Notes: a model not told the origin generated them from the letters alone. A DNA stretch of 64,000 nt from an uncultured Parabacteroides sp. (GCA_949295065.1 CASFJQ010000002.1:55120-119119); one strand, 5' to 3'. Positions 8,675 to 18,600 are shown, counted from the stretch's first letter. Translations and numbers: made by a program.

Positions 8675-9475
8675 ATGGCTACAAAGAAATTTAGATGTAA
8701 AGTATGTGGCTATGTCCACGAAGGTGATAAGGCTCCTGCAACATGTCCGGTGTGTAAAGCTCCGGCTTCTGAATTTGAAGAAATTGCATCAGAAGCTTCT
8801 AAGAAAAAAGGTATTGACAGAGATAGCAATGCTTATACAATAATATATGCAGCTGTGATGGTTGTTGTAGTTGCTGTTTTGTTGGCATTCACTTCTCAGT
8901 CTTTGCGCTCTTATCAGCAGAAGAATGAAGAAAACGATAAACGTCAGCAGATTTTACGTTCAATCAATGTAACAGTTCCTGCAAATCAGGCAGAAGCTAA
9001 ATATAATGAATTGATCAAAGAATCATTCCTTGTTAATGCTAATGGCGAAAAAGTTGAAGGTGACGCTTTTGCTAGCGAAGCAACTGATGTTTATCCTGTT
9101 TTTGTTGCTAATGTTGACGGACAGACAAAATATATCATGTCATTACATGGTGCTGGTTTGTGGGGTCCGCTTTGGGGTTATTTGTCAGTAAACGACGATA
9201 AGAATACTGTGTTTGGTGCAGACTTCAGCCACAAAGGTGAAACTCCGGGTTTGGGTGCTGAAATCTCAAAACCAGCATTTAGTTCAGAATTCTCAGGAAA
9301 GCAGATTTTTAAGAATGGTGAATTCAAGTCTATCAAAGTTGTTAAACCAGGCAAAGCTGAAGATGGTATCGATTGCGTAGATGGTATCTCAGGAGGTACA
9401 ATTACCAGCCAGGGTGTAAGTGATATGATTCTTAACAGCTTGAAAGGCTATGAGAAATTTTTAACTTCAAAATAA
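8675..9475 (+). CDS. nqrC: Na+-translocating NADH:quinone reductase subunit C with N-terminal rubredoxin-like domain
   Basis: A 266-residue protein with three parts. Residues 1-35 form a rubredoxin-like iron site: Cys8, Cys11, Cys24 and Cys27 in CxxCGYxH...CPxC, most like the C-terminal domain of rubrerythrin. Residues about 52-74 form the single NqrC membrane helix. The rest is the periplasmic FMN domain, ending in DGISGGT with flavin-acceptor threonine 242. NqrC proteins I know begin just before the helix (as M-x-R-x-S-N-x-Y); here that site reads GIDRDSNAY with no Met, so both parts should be one polypeptide. The helix orientation would place the iron site in the cytoplasm. Identity as NqrC is firm; what the added domain does is unknown. 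Confidence 0.95.
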   Translation: MATKKFRCKVCGYVHEGDKAPATCPVCKAPASEFEEIASEASKKKGIDRDSNAYTIIYAAVMVVVVAVLLAFTSQSLRSYQQKNEENDKRQQILRSINVTVPANQAEAKYNELIKESFLVNANGEKVEGDAFASEATDVYPVFVANVDGQTKYIMSLHGAGLWGPLWGYLSVNDDKNTVFGADFSHKGETPGLGAEISKPAFSSEFSGKQIFKNGEFKSIKVVKPGKAEDGIDCVDGISGGTITSQGVSDMILNSLKGYEKFLTSK

Positions 9476-9482
9476 TAAGGAG

Positions 9483-10112
9483 ATGGGATTATTATCTAAA
9501 AAAAATAAAGAAGTTCTGGTTGGCCCATTGAGTATTAACAACCCGGTCATTATCCAGATGTTGGGTATCTGCTCTGCATTGGGTGTGACTTCAAAGTTGG
9601 AACCATCATTGGTAATGGGTATCTCAGTAACTGCAGTAGTTGCATTTGCGAACGTTATTATCTCTTTGATGCGTAATACTATTCCTAACCGTATCCGTAT
9701 CATCGTACAGTTGGTTGTTGTTGCTGCTTTGGTAACAATTGCGAGTGAAGTTTTGAAAGCTTTCGCTTATGACGTTAACAAACAGTTGTCAGTATTCGTT
9801 GGTTTGATCATTACAAACTGTATCCTTATGGGTCGTTTGGAAGCGTTTGCTTTGGGTAACGGTCCTTGGGAATCATTCCTTGACGGTGTTGGTAATGGTT
9901 TGGGTTATGCTATCATTTTGGTTATAGTTGGTTTCTTCCGTGAATTGTTTGGTTCAGGAACATTGTTCGGTATCCAGGTAATTCCTCAGGCTTTCTATGA
10001 CTTGGGCTATGTAAACAATGGTTTGATGATTTTGCCTCCAATGGCATTGATCGTTATTGCTGTGATAATTTGGGTTCATCGTTCACGCAACAAAGAACTC
10101 CAGGAAAACTAA
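9483..10112 (+). CDS. nqrD: Na+-translocating NADH:quinone reductase subunit D
   Basis: A 209-residue integral membrane protein with six predicted helices. Conserved stretches such as NPVIIQMLGICSALGVT and LIITNCILMGRLEAFA contain the half-helix cysteine that, together with one in NqrE, holds an intramembrane iron centre in the known complex structures. It follows nqrC after seven bases, with a ribosome-binding AAGGAG directly before the ATG. NqrD and NqrE are homologous to each other and to RnfE/RnfA; the flanking nqrA, nqrB and nqrF genes decide for NQR rather than RNF. Confidence 0.95.
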   Translation: MGLLSKKNKEVLVGPLSINNPVIIQMLGICSALGVTSKLEPSLVMGISVTAVVAFANVIISLMRNTIPNRIRIIVQLVVVAALVTIASEVLKAFAYDVNKQLSVFVGLIITNCILMGRLEAFALGNGPWESFLDGVGNGLGYAIILVIVGFFRELFGSGTLFGIQVIPQAFYDLGYVNNGLMILPPMALIVIAVIIWVHRSRNKELQEN

Positions 10113-10139
10113 TGATAACCATTATAAATTAAGAAAAAA

Positions 10140-10757
10140 ATGGAAGAATTATTAAGTACGTTTGTCCGCTCGATCTTTGTTGATAACATGATATTCGCAT
10201 ACTACCTTGGTATGTGTTCATACTTGGCAGTATCTAAGAATGTAAAAACAGCAATGGGTCTGGGTGTGGCAGTAACATTTGTATTGGTTTGTACATTGCC
10301 AATAAACTATATGCTTGAAAACTATGTATTGAAAGAAGGTGCATTGTCATGGCTCGGCGAACAGTATGCCAGTGTTGACTTGAGCTTCTTGTCATTTATT
10401 TTGTTTATCGCTATTATTGCCTCATTTACTCAGTTGGTTGAAATGGTTGTAGAAAAATTTGCTCCGGCATTATATTCATCTCTGGGTATCTTCTTGCCTT
10501 TAATCGCTGTTAACTGTGCTATCTTGGGTGGTTCATTGTTTATGCAGCAGAAGGAATTCTCAAACGTAGGTGTTGCAACAATCTATGGTTTGGGTTCAGG
10601 TATTGGTTGGATGTTGGCTATTGTCGGTATGGCTGCAATCCGCGAAAAGCTGGCTTATTCTGATGTTCCTAAACCATTAAGAGGATTGGGTATTACATTC
10701 ATCATCACTGGTTTGATGGGTATAGCATTTATGTGCTTCTCAGGTTTGAAGATTTAA
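10140..10757 (+). CDS. nqrE: Na+-translocating NADH:quinone reductase subunit E
   Basis: A 205-residue membrane protein with six helices, paralogous to NqrD but inserted in the opposite direction in the complex. Diagnostic stretches are RSIFVDNMIFAYYLGMCSYLAVS and LPLIAVNCAILG, each containing a conserved cysteine within a half helix that binds the shared iron centre. Length and position are standard. The gap to nqrD is 27 bases, so it is surely in the same transcript. Confidence 0.95.
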   Translation: MEELLSTFVRSIFVDNMIFAYYLGMCSYLAVSKNVKTAMGLGVAVTFVLVCTLPINYMLENYVLKEGALSWLGEQYASVDLSFLSFILFIAIIASFTQLVEMVVEKFAPALYSSLGIFLPLIAVNCAILGGSLFMQQKEFSNVGVATIYGLGSGIGWMLAIVGMAAIREKLAYSDVPKPLRGLGITFIITGLMGIAFMCFSGLKI

Positions 10758-10785
10758 GTATTAACGCATTAAAGATTATTAAAAT

Positions 10786-12075
10786 ATGACTTTATTAATG
10801 TCGGGCGGACTTACAATCATCACCAGTGCTGTTGTTTTCCTTTTGGTGACAATGATTCTGGTTGGTGCATTGTTATACGCTAAAGCAAAATTGGTTCCTT
10901 CAGGTAATGTTAAGCTGAAGGTAAATGGAGACAAAGAAATTGAAACTCCAATAGGTGGTACTTTGCTGGGTGCTTTGCAGTCTGGCGGTGTGTTTTTGTC
11001 ATCAGCTTGTGGTGGTGGCGGTAAATGTGGTCAGTGCCGTGCACAGGTTCTTGAAGGTGGTGGCGAAATCCTTCCAACTGAAAAAGGATTTTTCTCTCGT
11101 AAACAGCAGAAAGAACATTGGAGATTGGCTTGCCAGTGCAAAGTTAAGGAAGATATGCAGGTTAAAGTTCCTGAAGAAGTTCTTGGTGTTAAGGAATGGG
11201 AATGCGAAGTTATTTCAAACAAGAACGTTGCAACATTTATCAAAGAGTTCATCGTTCAATTGCCTAAAGGTGAACACATGGACTTTATCCCAGGTTCTTA
11301 TGCCCAGATTAAGATTCCAGCATTCTCAATGGATTATGACAAGGATATCGATAAGAGTCTTATCGGTGATACATACTTGCCTGCTTGGGAAAAATTCGGT
11401 TTGTTTGGTTTGAAGTGTAAAAATGATGAACCAACTATCCGTGCTTATTCTATGGCTAACTATCCAGCAGAAGGAGACCGTATCATGTTGACAGTTCGTA
11501 TTGCAACTCCTCCTTTCAAACCTAAAGATCAGGGTCCTGGATTTATGGATGTTATGCCTGGTATCGCTTCTTCTTATATCTTTACATTGAAACCTGGTGA
11601 TAAGGTTATCATGAGTGGCCCTTATGGTGACTTCCATCCTATATTTGATTCTAAACGTGAAATGATGTGGGTCGGAGGTGGTGCCGGTATGGCTCCATTG
11701 CGTGCTCAAATCATGCATATGACTAAGACATTGAAGACAACTGACAGAAAGATGTCATACTTCTATGGTGCTCGCGCATTGAACGAAGTATTCTATTTGC
11801 AGGACTTCTTGCAGTTGGAAAAAGAGTTCCCGAACTTTACATTCCACTTGGCGCTTGACCGTCCTGATCCTGCAGCTGATGCAGCAGGTGTTAAATATAC
11901 AGCTGGTTTCGTACATCAGGTAATTTATGAAACTTATCTGAAAGATCACGAAGCTCCAGAAGATATTGAATACTACATGTGTGGTCCTGGTCCGATGTCA
12001 AAAGCTGTTGAAAATATGCTTGATAGCCTTGGTGTTCCAATGGAAATGTTGCATTTCGATAACTTTGGCGGATAA
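10786..12075 (+). CDS. nqrF: Na+-translocating NADH:quinone reductase subunit F (NADH entry)
   Basis: A 429-residue subunit. An N-terminal membrane helix (about residues 8-32) is followed by a plant-type [2Fe-2S] ferredoxin domain with Cys75, Cys81, Cys84 and Cys116, then an FAD domain with the RAYSMANYP motif, then the NADH-binding part with GGGAGMAPLR and the closing YYMCGPGPM. It oxidises NADH and passes electrons to the rest of the complex. All known key residues are present. It ends the operon, followed 37 bases later by a strong hairpin. Confidence 0.96.
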   Translation: MTLLMSGGLTIITSAVVFLLVTMILVGALLYAKAKLVPSGNVKLKVNGDKEIETPIGGTLLGALQSGGVFLSSACGGGGKCGQCRAQVLEGGGEILPTEKGFFSRKQQKEHWRLACQCKVKEDMQVKVPEEVLGVKEWECEVISNKNVATFIKEFIVQLPKGEHMDFIPGSYAQIKIPAFSMDYDKDIDKSLIGDTYLPAWEKFGLFGLKCKNDEPTIRAYSMANYPAEGDRIMLTVRIATPPFKPKDQGPGFMDVMPGIASSYIFTLKPGDKVIMSGPYGDFHPIFDSKREMMWVGGGAGMAPLRAQIMHMTKTLKTTDRKMSYFYGARALNEVFYLQDFLQLEKEFPNFTFHLALDRPDPAADAAGVKYTAGFVHQVIYETYLKDHEAPEDIEYYMCGPGPMSKAVENMLDSLGVPMEMLHFDNFGG

Positions 12076-12112
12076 TAATTGGATATTCCTTCGATATTTG
12101 TTGATTAATATT

Positions 12113-12148
12113 GGGCTGCTCCGAATGTTCGGTGCAGCCCTATTCTTT
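12113..12148 (+). terminator. Terminator after the nqr operon
   Basis: GGGCTGC at 12113-12119 pairs with GCAGCCC at 12134-12140, with an inner CCGA/TCGG stem and one mismatch between. A T-rich stretch follows. Confidence 0.8.
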
Positions 12149-12262
12149 TCTCTCATTAAATGTGTTTTGAAAAGTATTCGAATAGTTTTCCAGAGACATC
12201 GCAAGCTGTAAAAAATATATATATAGATATAAGTGATCGTAGGATAAGTTATATTTTACGCT

Positions 12263-12304
12263 AGGTTCGGCCCCATTGTCCCATAGGTCCGAACCTGTTT
12301 TTAA
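12263..12304 (+). terminator. Second hairpin with T-run in the nqrF downstream region
   Basis: AGGTTCGG at 12263-12270 pairs with CCGAACCT at 12289-12296 and is followed by GTTTTT. No gene precedes it within 180 bases except nqrF, which already has a terminator, so it may end a short untranslated RNA or act as a back-up. The remaining sequence of this 386-base gap shows no coding potential. Confidence 0.5.
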
Positions 12305-12370
12305 TTAAGATTTGGTTTATACATGAGCGTTGCAGATATGGTTTGATATAATTATGCTTTAAGAAATAAA

Positions 12371-12428
12371 AAAGATACTTGAATCAGAACTAGTGATGGA
12401 AATTTCACTATTCTCTTCAAGTATCTTT
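12371..12428. terminator. Bidirectional terminator hairpin
   Basis: AAAGATACTTGAA at 12371-12383 pairs with TTCAAGTATCTTT at 12416-12428, with an inner TAGTG/CACTA stem. A and T runs on either side make it able to end transcripts from both directions, chiefly the - strand flavoenzyme gene. Confidence 0.75.
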
Positions 12429-12460
12429 TCTTATAATGTATATATCAAGAAATAATTTAT

Positions 12461-13399
12461 TTACAATTTCTCAATTTTACTTAGTCCTGAATTATATTCA
12501 TCTATAATTTCTTTCATAACTTCTTCAACTGGCTGGATTTCTCTAAAGAGAGAAGCTATCTGACCAATTTCCAGTTCGCCATCTGCCATATCACCTTCGA
12601 AAATGCCTCGTTTTGCGCGTCCTCGTCCAAGCAATTCTTTCAGTTCTTCGGCGGAAGCACCGCGGTTTTCAGCTTCTTCCACTTCGTTGAAGAACTCGTT
12701 TTTAACAAGTCTAGTAGGAGATACTTTCTTCAACATTAGTTTAGTATCGCCTTCATTCAGATTCAGGCAATACATTTTGAAGTCTTCGTGTGCCGAACTT
12801 TCTTCGGTCAGAGCAAAACGTGTACCAATTTGAACGCCTTCAGCTCCTAATGCCATTGCTGCAAGCATTCCTGCTCCGGTTGCAATTCCTCCGGCTGCAA
12901 TTAGCGGGAGAGAAGTTGCTTTGCGAACAGCGGGAACAAGGCACATTGTTGTAGTTTCTTCGCGTCCGTTGTGTCCGCCAGCCTCAAAACCTTCGCAAAC
13001 TATTGCGTCAACTCCAGCTTCCTCACATTTCTTTGCAAATTTTGATGAAGAAACGACATGAGCAACTTTTATTCCTTTTTCTTTCAGATATGAAGTCCAT
13101 GTTTTAGGGTTTCCTGCTGATGTAAAAACTATTTTTACACCTTCTTCAACCACAATCTTCATTATCTCTTCGATTTCAGGATACATCAGTGGAATGTTCA
13201 CACCAAAAGGCTTGTCTGTCGCTTCTTTGCATTTCTGAATGTGATATCGAAGTTTGTCCGGATGCATCGAACCTGCACCAATCAGACCAAGTCCACCGTT
13301 ATTGCTGACTGCTGCGGCAAGATGCCAACCGCTACACCAAACCATTCCTCCTTGAACAATAGGATATTTTATTCCAAAGATGGATGTTATTCTGTTCAT
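12461..13399 (-). CDS. FabK / nitronate monooxygenase-like FMN enzyme
   Basis: A 312-residue TIM-barrel flavoprotein. The opening YPIVQGGM, the EGFEAGGHNG histidine motif and the phosphate-binding AAGGIATG and GAEGVQIGTRF are those of the 2-nitropropane dioxygenase superfamily. Two close subfamilies fit: enoyl-ACP reductase FabK, which completes fatty acid elongation, and nitronate monooxygenase. The EGxEAGGHxG form favours the FabK-like branch, but the sequence alone does not settle it. It is probably transcribed alone: its terminator lies downstream and the TlpA-like gene upstream has a separate promoter. Confidence 0.8.
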   Translation of the reverse strand: MNRITSIFGIKYPIVQGGMVWCSGWHLAAAVSNNGGLGLIGAGSMHPDKLRYHIQKCKEATDKPFGVNIPLMYPEIEEIMKIVVEEGVKIVFTSAGNPKTWTSYLKEKGIKVAHVVSSSKFAKKCEEAGVDAIVCEGFEAGGHNGREETTTMCLVPAVRKATSLPLIAAGGIATGAGMLAAMALGAEGVQIGTRFALTEESSAHEDFKMYCLNLNEGDTKLMLKKVSPTRLVKNEFFNEVEEAENRGASAEELKELLGRGRAKRGIFEGDMADGELEIGQIASLFREIQPVEEVMKEIIDEYNSGLSKIEKL

Positions 13400-13461
13400 T
13401 GTTATTTTATTTGTATAAGTTTTATTATGGATATTCGCATATATGGAATGCTGAGTAGTTA

Positions 13462-14586
13462 TTATTTCAATATTTCTCTTAATTTTTCAGCTACTTCTTT
13501 TCCATGCAAACCTTTGGCAATGATTGTTCCATCTTTGTCAACCAATACAGTATGAGGAATGCTGTTGACGCCATATAATGCAGCACCGTCGTTCTTCCAT
13601 CCTTTCAAGTCTGATAGTTGAGTCCAAGTTATTTTCAGGTCTTTTATACCTTTTTCCCATGCTTCTTTCTTGCTGTCCAAAGATATACCTACAATTTCAA
13701 ATCCTTTACCTTTGAATTCCTTATATGTATTCACCAGGTTTGGCATATCTCTGCGGCATGGAGGACACCAGCTTGCCCAAAAGTCAATCAAGACTATATT
13801 TTTGCCATTACCGACAAATTCAGACAATTTGTGAGTTTTGCCATTGATATCGGCCATTTCAAAATCTGTGAATTTCTGTCCTACGGCAACTTTTTTCAAT
13901 ACTTCAAGATGTTCGATAATATTTTGTACTCCTGGAACGTTTTTGAATTCTTGACTTGCATTAGCAACTATATCATTTTGCTGATCTTCTTTCAACTCAT
14001 ATTTGAAGTCAACGAAAAGTTTTGCTGATGTAAGATCGTTTATGTTCTGTTTGATATAAGAATATGCCTTTTCTACAATTTTAAAATCAATTTCATCGTA
14101 TTTTGTTTCAGCAGCACGTCTGATTTCTTCATCTTCTGATTTGAGATCTGATTCAAGTTTGCTCTGTTCTTCGCGCATAGCTCTTATTTCTTTCTGGAAT
14201 GCTAGCATAGCGTCATTTTCAGGAGTTCCTGAAACATCAGAAAATTTCTCATCAAGGACAACATTAATAGCACTGTTCTGTAATGCTATTATAGCTGAGA
14301 AAGGTGATGTCTCTCCTGTAGCAACTCTGCGAGGTTCAACATCATTTTCCGAAAATCTGATTGTTCTTAAGCTTGTTGTGTTTTGTGTACCTTTTAATGT
14401 GAATGCTCCGTTTTCAACCAACGCACTGTCTATTGGTGCAGCATTGTTATTGCCGTATTCATAAAGATAGACATATTTGCCATTAAGTTCAGCATTATTT
14501 ACTTTTCCGGTAATTGTATAGCCCGGTTTTTCAGTACAAGCAGCAAGAAGCAGTGCTGCACTTGCAACGGTTAAAATCTTTTTCAT
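13462..14586 (-). CDS. TlpA-like thioredoxin lipoprotein with DUF4369 domain
   Basis: A 374-residue lipoprotein: signal peptide with lipobox LLLAAC, lipidated at Cys17. Residues about 24-120 match the DUF4369 domain typical of Bacteroidetes (ITGKV...LNGKYVYLY). A charged helical linker follows, and then a TlpA/thioredoxin domain with the redox motif WCPPC and a late cis-proline region (NSIPHTVLVD). Proteins of this form are membrane-tethered periplasmic thiol oxidoreductases; the partner protein is unknown. It has its own promoter, which overlaps the divergent panB promoter. Confidence 0.88.
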   Translation of the reverse strand: MKKILTVASAALLLAACTEKPGYTITGKVNNAELNGKYVYLYEYGNNNAAPIDSALVENGAFTLKGTQNTTSLRTIRFSENDVEPRRVATGETSPFSAIIALQNSAINVVLDEKFSDVSGTPENDAMLAFQKEIRAMREEQSKLESDLKSEDEEIRRAAETKYDEIDFKIVEKAYSYIKQNINDLTSAKLFVDFKYELKEDQQNDIVANASQEFKNVPGVQNIIEHLEVLKKVAVGQKFTDFEMADINGKTHKLSEFVGNGKNIVLIDFWASWCPPCRRDMPNLVNTYKEFKGKGFEIVGISLDSKKEAWEKGIKDLKITWTQLSDLKGWKNDGAALYGVNSIPHTVLVDKDGTIIAKGLHGKEVAEKLREILK

Positions 14587-14627
14587 ATCAAAATAATATT
14601 GCGTTTTTAAAAGTCTTTCTCATCTTG

Positions 14628-14635
14628 CAAAAATA
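14628..14635 (-). promoter_or_regulatory. Promoter -7 element for the TlpA-like gene
   Basis: CAAAAATA on the + strand reads TATTTTTG on the - strand, an exact TAnnTTTG match, 42 bases before the ATG at 14586. Confidence 0.6.
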
Positions 14636-14648
14636 GTGAAATAATATG

Positions 14649-14656
14649 TAACTTTG
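14649..14656 (+). promoter_or_regulatory. Promoter -7 element for panB
   Basis: TAACTTTG is an exact TAnnTTTG match, 30 bases before the panB ATG. A CTTG at 14624-14627 lies 21 bases upstream as a partial -33 element, right beside the -7 of the divergent gene. Confidence 0.6.
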
Positions 14657-14685
14657 CCGCCAATTAAAGAAATAGGTGATATAAT

Positions 14686-15510
14686 ATGTCTGTAGCAAAA
14701 AAAGATGACGAAATTAAGAAAGTGACTACTCATCGTTTGATGAGTATGAAACAGTTGGGCGAAAAAATATCAATGCTCACAGCTTATGATTATACAATGG
14801 CAACTTTGGTTGACCAGGCAGGAATAGATATTATTCTTGTTGGTGATTCTGCTTCAAATGTTATGGCTGGAAATGAAACAACATTGCCAATTACAGTTGA
14901 CCAGATGATTTATCATGCAACATCTGTTGTTAGAGCTGCCAAGCGTGCTCTTGTTGTGTGTGATATGCCTTTTGGTTCATATCAGATAAATGCAACTGAA
15001 GGAGTGAAGAACGCAATCCGTATGATGAAGGAAAGCGGATGCGATGCGTTGAAGTTGGAAGGTGGAGTTGAAATTATAGATACAGTCCGTACAATAATAT
15101 CTGCAGGAATTCCTGTGATGGGACATTTAGGACTCACACCTCAAAGCGTGAATATGTTTGGCGGATATGGTGTCCGTGCAAAGGAAGAAGCAGAAGCTCA
15201 GAAACTTATAGCTGATGCTCATGCTTTGGAAGAAGCAGGATGTTTTGCTCTAGTATTGGAAAAAATACCTGCGGCTTTGGCAGCACGTGTAGCTTCAGAA
15301 CTTTCAATTCCTGTAGTTGGAATCGGTGCAGGAGGAGCTGTGGACGGACAAGTTCTGGTTGCTCAGGATATGCTTGGTATGAATCAGGGATTCAAACCTA
15401 AGTTCCTCAGACAATATGCAAATTTGGCTGATGTTATAACTTCTGCAATTCAGAATTATGTTCAGGATGTGAAAGACGGAGATTTCCCTAACGAGAAAGA
15501 ACAGTATTGA
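14686..15510 (+). CDS. panB: 3-methyl-2-oxobutanoate hydroxymethyltransferase
   Basis: A 274-residue TIM-barrel enzyme catalysing the first step of pantothenate (and so coenzyme A) synthesis: transfer of a hydroxymethyl group from methylene-tetrahydrofolate to 2-oxoisovalerate. Typical motifs are [12 protein letters not shown] at the N-terminus, the metal-binding [23 protein letters not shown], and [10 protein letters not shown]. The length matches the family. It stands alone with its own promoter and terminator; panC and panD are not nearby. Confidence 0.96.
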   Translation: MSVAKKDDEIKKVTTHRLMSMKQLGEKISMLTAYDYTMATLVDQAGIDIILVGDSASNVMAGNETTLPITVDQMIYHATSVVRAAKRALVVCDMPFGSYQINATEGVKNAIRMMKESGCDALKLEGGVEIIDTVRTIISAGIPVMGHLGLTPQSVNMFGGYGVRAKEEAEAQKLIADAHALEEAGCFALVLEKIPAALAARVASELSIPVVGIGAGGAVDGQVLVAQDMLGMNQGFKPKFLRQYANLADVITSAIQNYVQDVKDGDFPNEKEQY

Positions 15511-15548
15511 TAGAAAAATAAAATATAGTAATTTATATACTAAGATAA

Positions 15549-15582
15549 GCTCGATCATAAACTTTATGGTCGGGCTTTTTTA
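15549..15582 (+). terminator. Terminator after panB
   Basis: A long stem (15549-15561 with 15563-15575, including some G-T pairs) is followed by TTTTTT, a classic intrinsic terminator. Confidence 0.85.
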
Positions 15583-15617
15583 TTTTCTAATATTTTATTT
15601 GTAATAATGCAAAAACA

Positions 15618-15658
15618 AGAAAATGCCCGAGATACAAATGTATTCCCGGGCATTTTAG
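15618..15658 (-). terminator. Terminator after the pyruvate:ferredoxin oxidoreductase gene
   Basis: AATGCCCG and CGGGCATT arms around 15622-15654 form a stable hairpin, with a T-rich run on the - strand side (A-rich at 15609-15623 on the + strand). Confidence 0.75.
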
Positions 15659-15692
15659 TTAAGTTATATTCTAGTTAAAGAATAAACATTGA

Positions 15693-18600
15693 TTAAACTT
15701 CTGTGCTCCAATCTTCAGCAGCCATACGTTTGTAAGCGCGCAAACGCCATTTAGCGTTTTCTTCAGCAGCAGCAAACAATTCAGCAGCTTCAGCAGGATA
15801 CTGTTTAGCAACAGATGCGAAACGAACTTCGCCTTTCAAGAAGTCCTGGAACTTGCTCCAATCCGGTTCTTTTGAATCCAGTGTGAATGGGTTCTTTCCT
15901 TCTGCTTCCAAAGCTGGGTTGTAACGCCACAAATGCCAGTAACCACATTCAACAGCAGCTTTTTCTTCTGCCTGTGATTTACCCATACCTTTCTTCAAAC
16001 CGTGGTTTATACATGGAGCATATGCGATAACCAAAGATGGACCGTCATAAGCTTCAGCTTCACGGATTGCTTTCAATGTCTGAGCCTGGTCTGCACCCAT
16101 AGCAATCTGAGCAACATAAACGTAACCGTAAGTTGTAGCCATCAAACCAAGGTCTTTCTTACGAACTCGTTTACCGGCAGCAGCAAATTTAGCGATAGCA
16201 CCAACAGGAGTAGCCTTAGATGACTGACCACCAGTGTTAGAGTAAACCTCAGTATCCAATACCAAGATGTTTACGTTTTTACCAGAAGCAATAACGTGAT
16301 CCAAACCACCGTAACCAATATCGTAAGAAGCACCGTCACCACCGATAATCCACTGTGAGCGTTTTACCAAGAAGTGAGCCAATTCTGCGATAGTAGCACA
16401 GTTCTTACATTTATCTTTGTTCGCTTCAACCATAGGAATGATCTTTTCAGCCAATTCCTTAGTCTTTTCAGCGTCGTTCTGGTTTGCAATCCATTCTTTG
16501 TACAATTCCTTGTCTGCCGGACAAGTTTCGCTTGCGATAGAAGCTTCCATAGCTGCCTGAAGGCGAGCACGCATCTTTTCGTTAGCCAATTCCATACCCA
16601 AACCGAATTCACAGAAGTCTTCGAACAAAGAGTTTGCCCAAGCTGGACCGTGACCTTTTTCATTTGTAGTATATGGAGTTGATGGAACTGAACCAGAGTA
16701 GATAGAAGAACATCCAGTTGCATTAGCAACCATTTCGCGGTCACCGAACAACTGAGAAATCAATTTAACGTAAGGAGTTTCACCACAACCAGAGCAAGCA
16801 CCAGAGAACTCAAACAATGGAGTAGCGAACTGTGAATTCTTAACGTTAGATTTAACGTCAACCAAATTCTGTTTTGATTTAACGTTTTCAACGCAGTAAT
16901 CCCAGTTAGCAGCTTCGCCCATCTGAGTTTCAAGAGGAACCATTGACAAAGCTTTGTTGCCTTTGAAGCCCGGACATACGTCAGCACAGTTACCGCAACC
17001 CAAGCAGTCCATAACGTCAACCTGCATACGGAAAGCCATACCCTTCATTGTTGCAGGAGCTTTCACTGCGATAGTAGCGAAGTTTGCACCCTTCAATTCT
17101 TCTTCGTCTAATACGAACGGACGGATAGAAGCGTGAGGACAAACATAAGCACACTGGTTACACTGGATACAGTTGTTTTCATTCCAAACAGGAACGAATG
17201 CGGCAACACCACGTTTTTCATATTTAGCAGTTCCCTGATGCCAAGTACCATCTTCGATACCTTTGAATGCAGAAACTTTCAACAAGTCACCATTCTGAGC
17301 ATTGATAGGACGAACCACTTCGTTGATGAATGCAGGATCGTTGTTTGCAGCAACTTCGTCATCTGCCAAGTTAGCCCAAGCTGGATCAACAGCCAACTGC
17401 TGGTATTCACCTCCACGGTCAACGGCAGCATAGTTCTTGTTAACAACATCTTCACCCTTCTTACCGTATGACTTAACGATGAATTTCTTCATCTGTTCGA
17501 TAGCCTGTTCAACAGGAATTACACCTGTGATACGGAAGAATGCAGACTGAAGGATTGTGTTTGTACGGTTACCCAAACCGATTTCCTGAGCAATCTTAGT
17601 TGCGTTGATATAATAAACAGAAATATTCTTCTGAGCGAAATAACGTTTTACGTTGTTTGGCAAGTTGGCAGCCAATTCTTCGCCTTCCCAGATAGTATTC
17701 AAAAGGAATGTACCATTTTCACGCAAACCGCGAGTAACGTCATACATACGCAAATAAGCCTGAACGTGGCAAGCAACGAAGTTTGGAGTGTTAACCAAAT
17801 ATGTTGAACGGATAGGAGTGTCTCCGAAACGCAAGTGAGAACATGTGAAACCACCAGATTTCTTAGAGTCGTAAGCGAAGTAAGCCTGGCAATATTTATT
17901 AGTGTTGTCACCGATAATCTTCACAGAGTTCTTGTTTGCACCTACAGTACCGTCAGCTCCCAATCCATAGAACTTAGCTTCGAACATACCTTCACCGCCC
18001 AAAGCGATTTCTTCTTTCTGAGGAAGAGAAGTGAAAGTAACATCGTCAACAACACCAATAGTAAAGTGGTTCTTAGGCATTGGCAATGCCAAGTTTTCAT
18101 ATACAGAAATAATCTGTGCAGGAGTTGTATCTTTAGAACCCAAACCATAGCGGCCGCCAACAATAAGCGGAGCATTTTCTACGCCATAGAAGCAGTCCTT
18201 AACGTCCAAATACAATGGTTCACCGTTAGCACCTGGTTCTTTAGTACGATCCAAAACAGCAATACGTTTAGCTGTCTTAGGTACAGCAGCCAAGAAATGC
18301 TTAGCAGAGAACGGACGATACAAGTGAACAGAAACCAAACCTACTTTTTCTCCGTTAGCCATCATATAGTCGATAGCTTCGCGGGCAGCTTCAGTTACAG
18401 AACCCATAGCGATGATAACGCGTTCAGCATCTTCTGCGCCGTAGTAGTCGAACAAACCATATTTACGGCCTGTAATCTTAGTGATTTCGTTCATATATTC
18501 TTCTACGATTGCAGGAACAGCTTCATAGAAGTTGTTTGAAGATTCTCTGTGCTGGAAGAAGTGGTCAGGGTTTTCAGCCATACCACGTGCAACCGGTTTC

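Noticed and set aside
10955-11413. A 152-codon + strand frame inside nqrF
   Set aside because: It overlaps the [2Fe-2S] and FAD regions of nqrF in another frame and resembles nothing.
17835-18539. A 234-codon frame on the + strand opposite the pyruvate:ferredoxin oxidoreductase gene
   Set aside because: It is antisense to a strongly biased, fully conserved gene; such long mirror frames arise from codon preference. The translated product (many Ser, Phe, Cys, Thr) looks like no protein.
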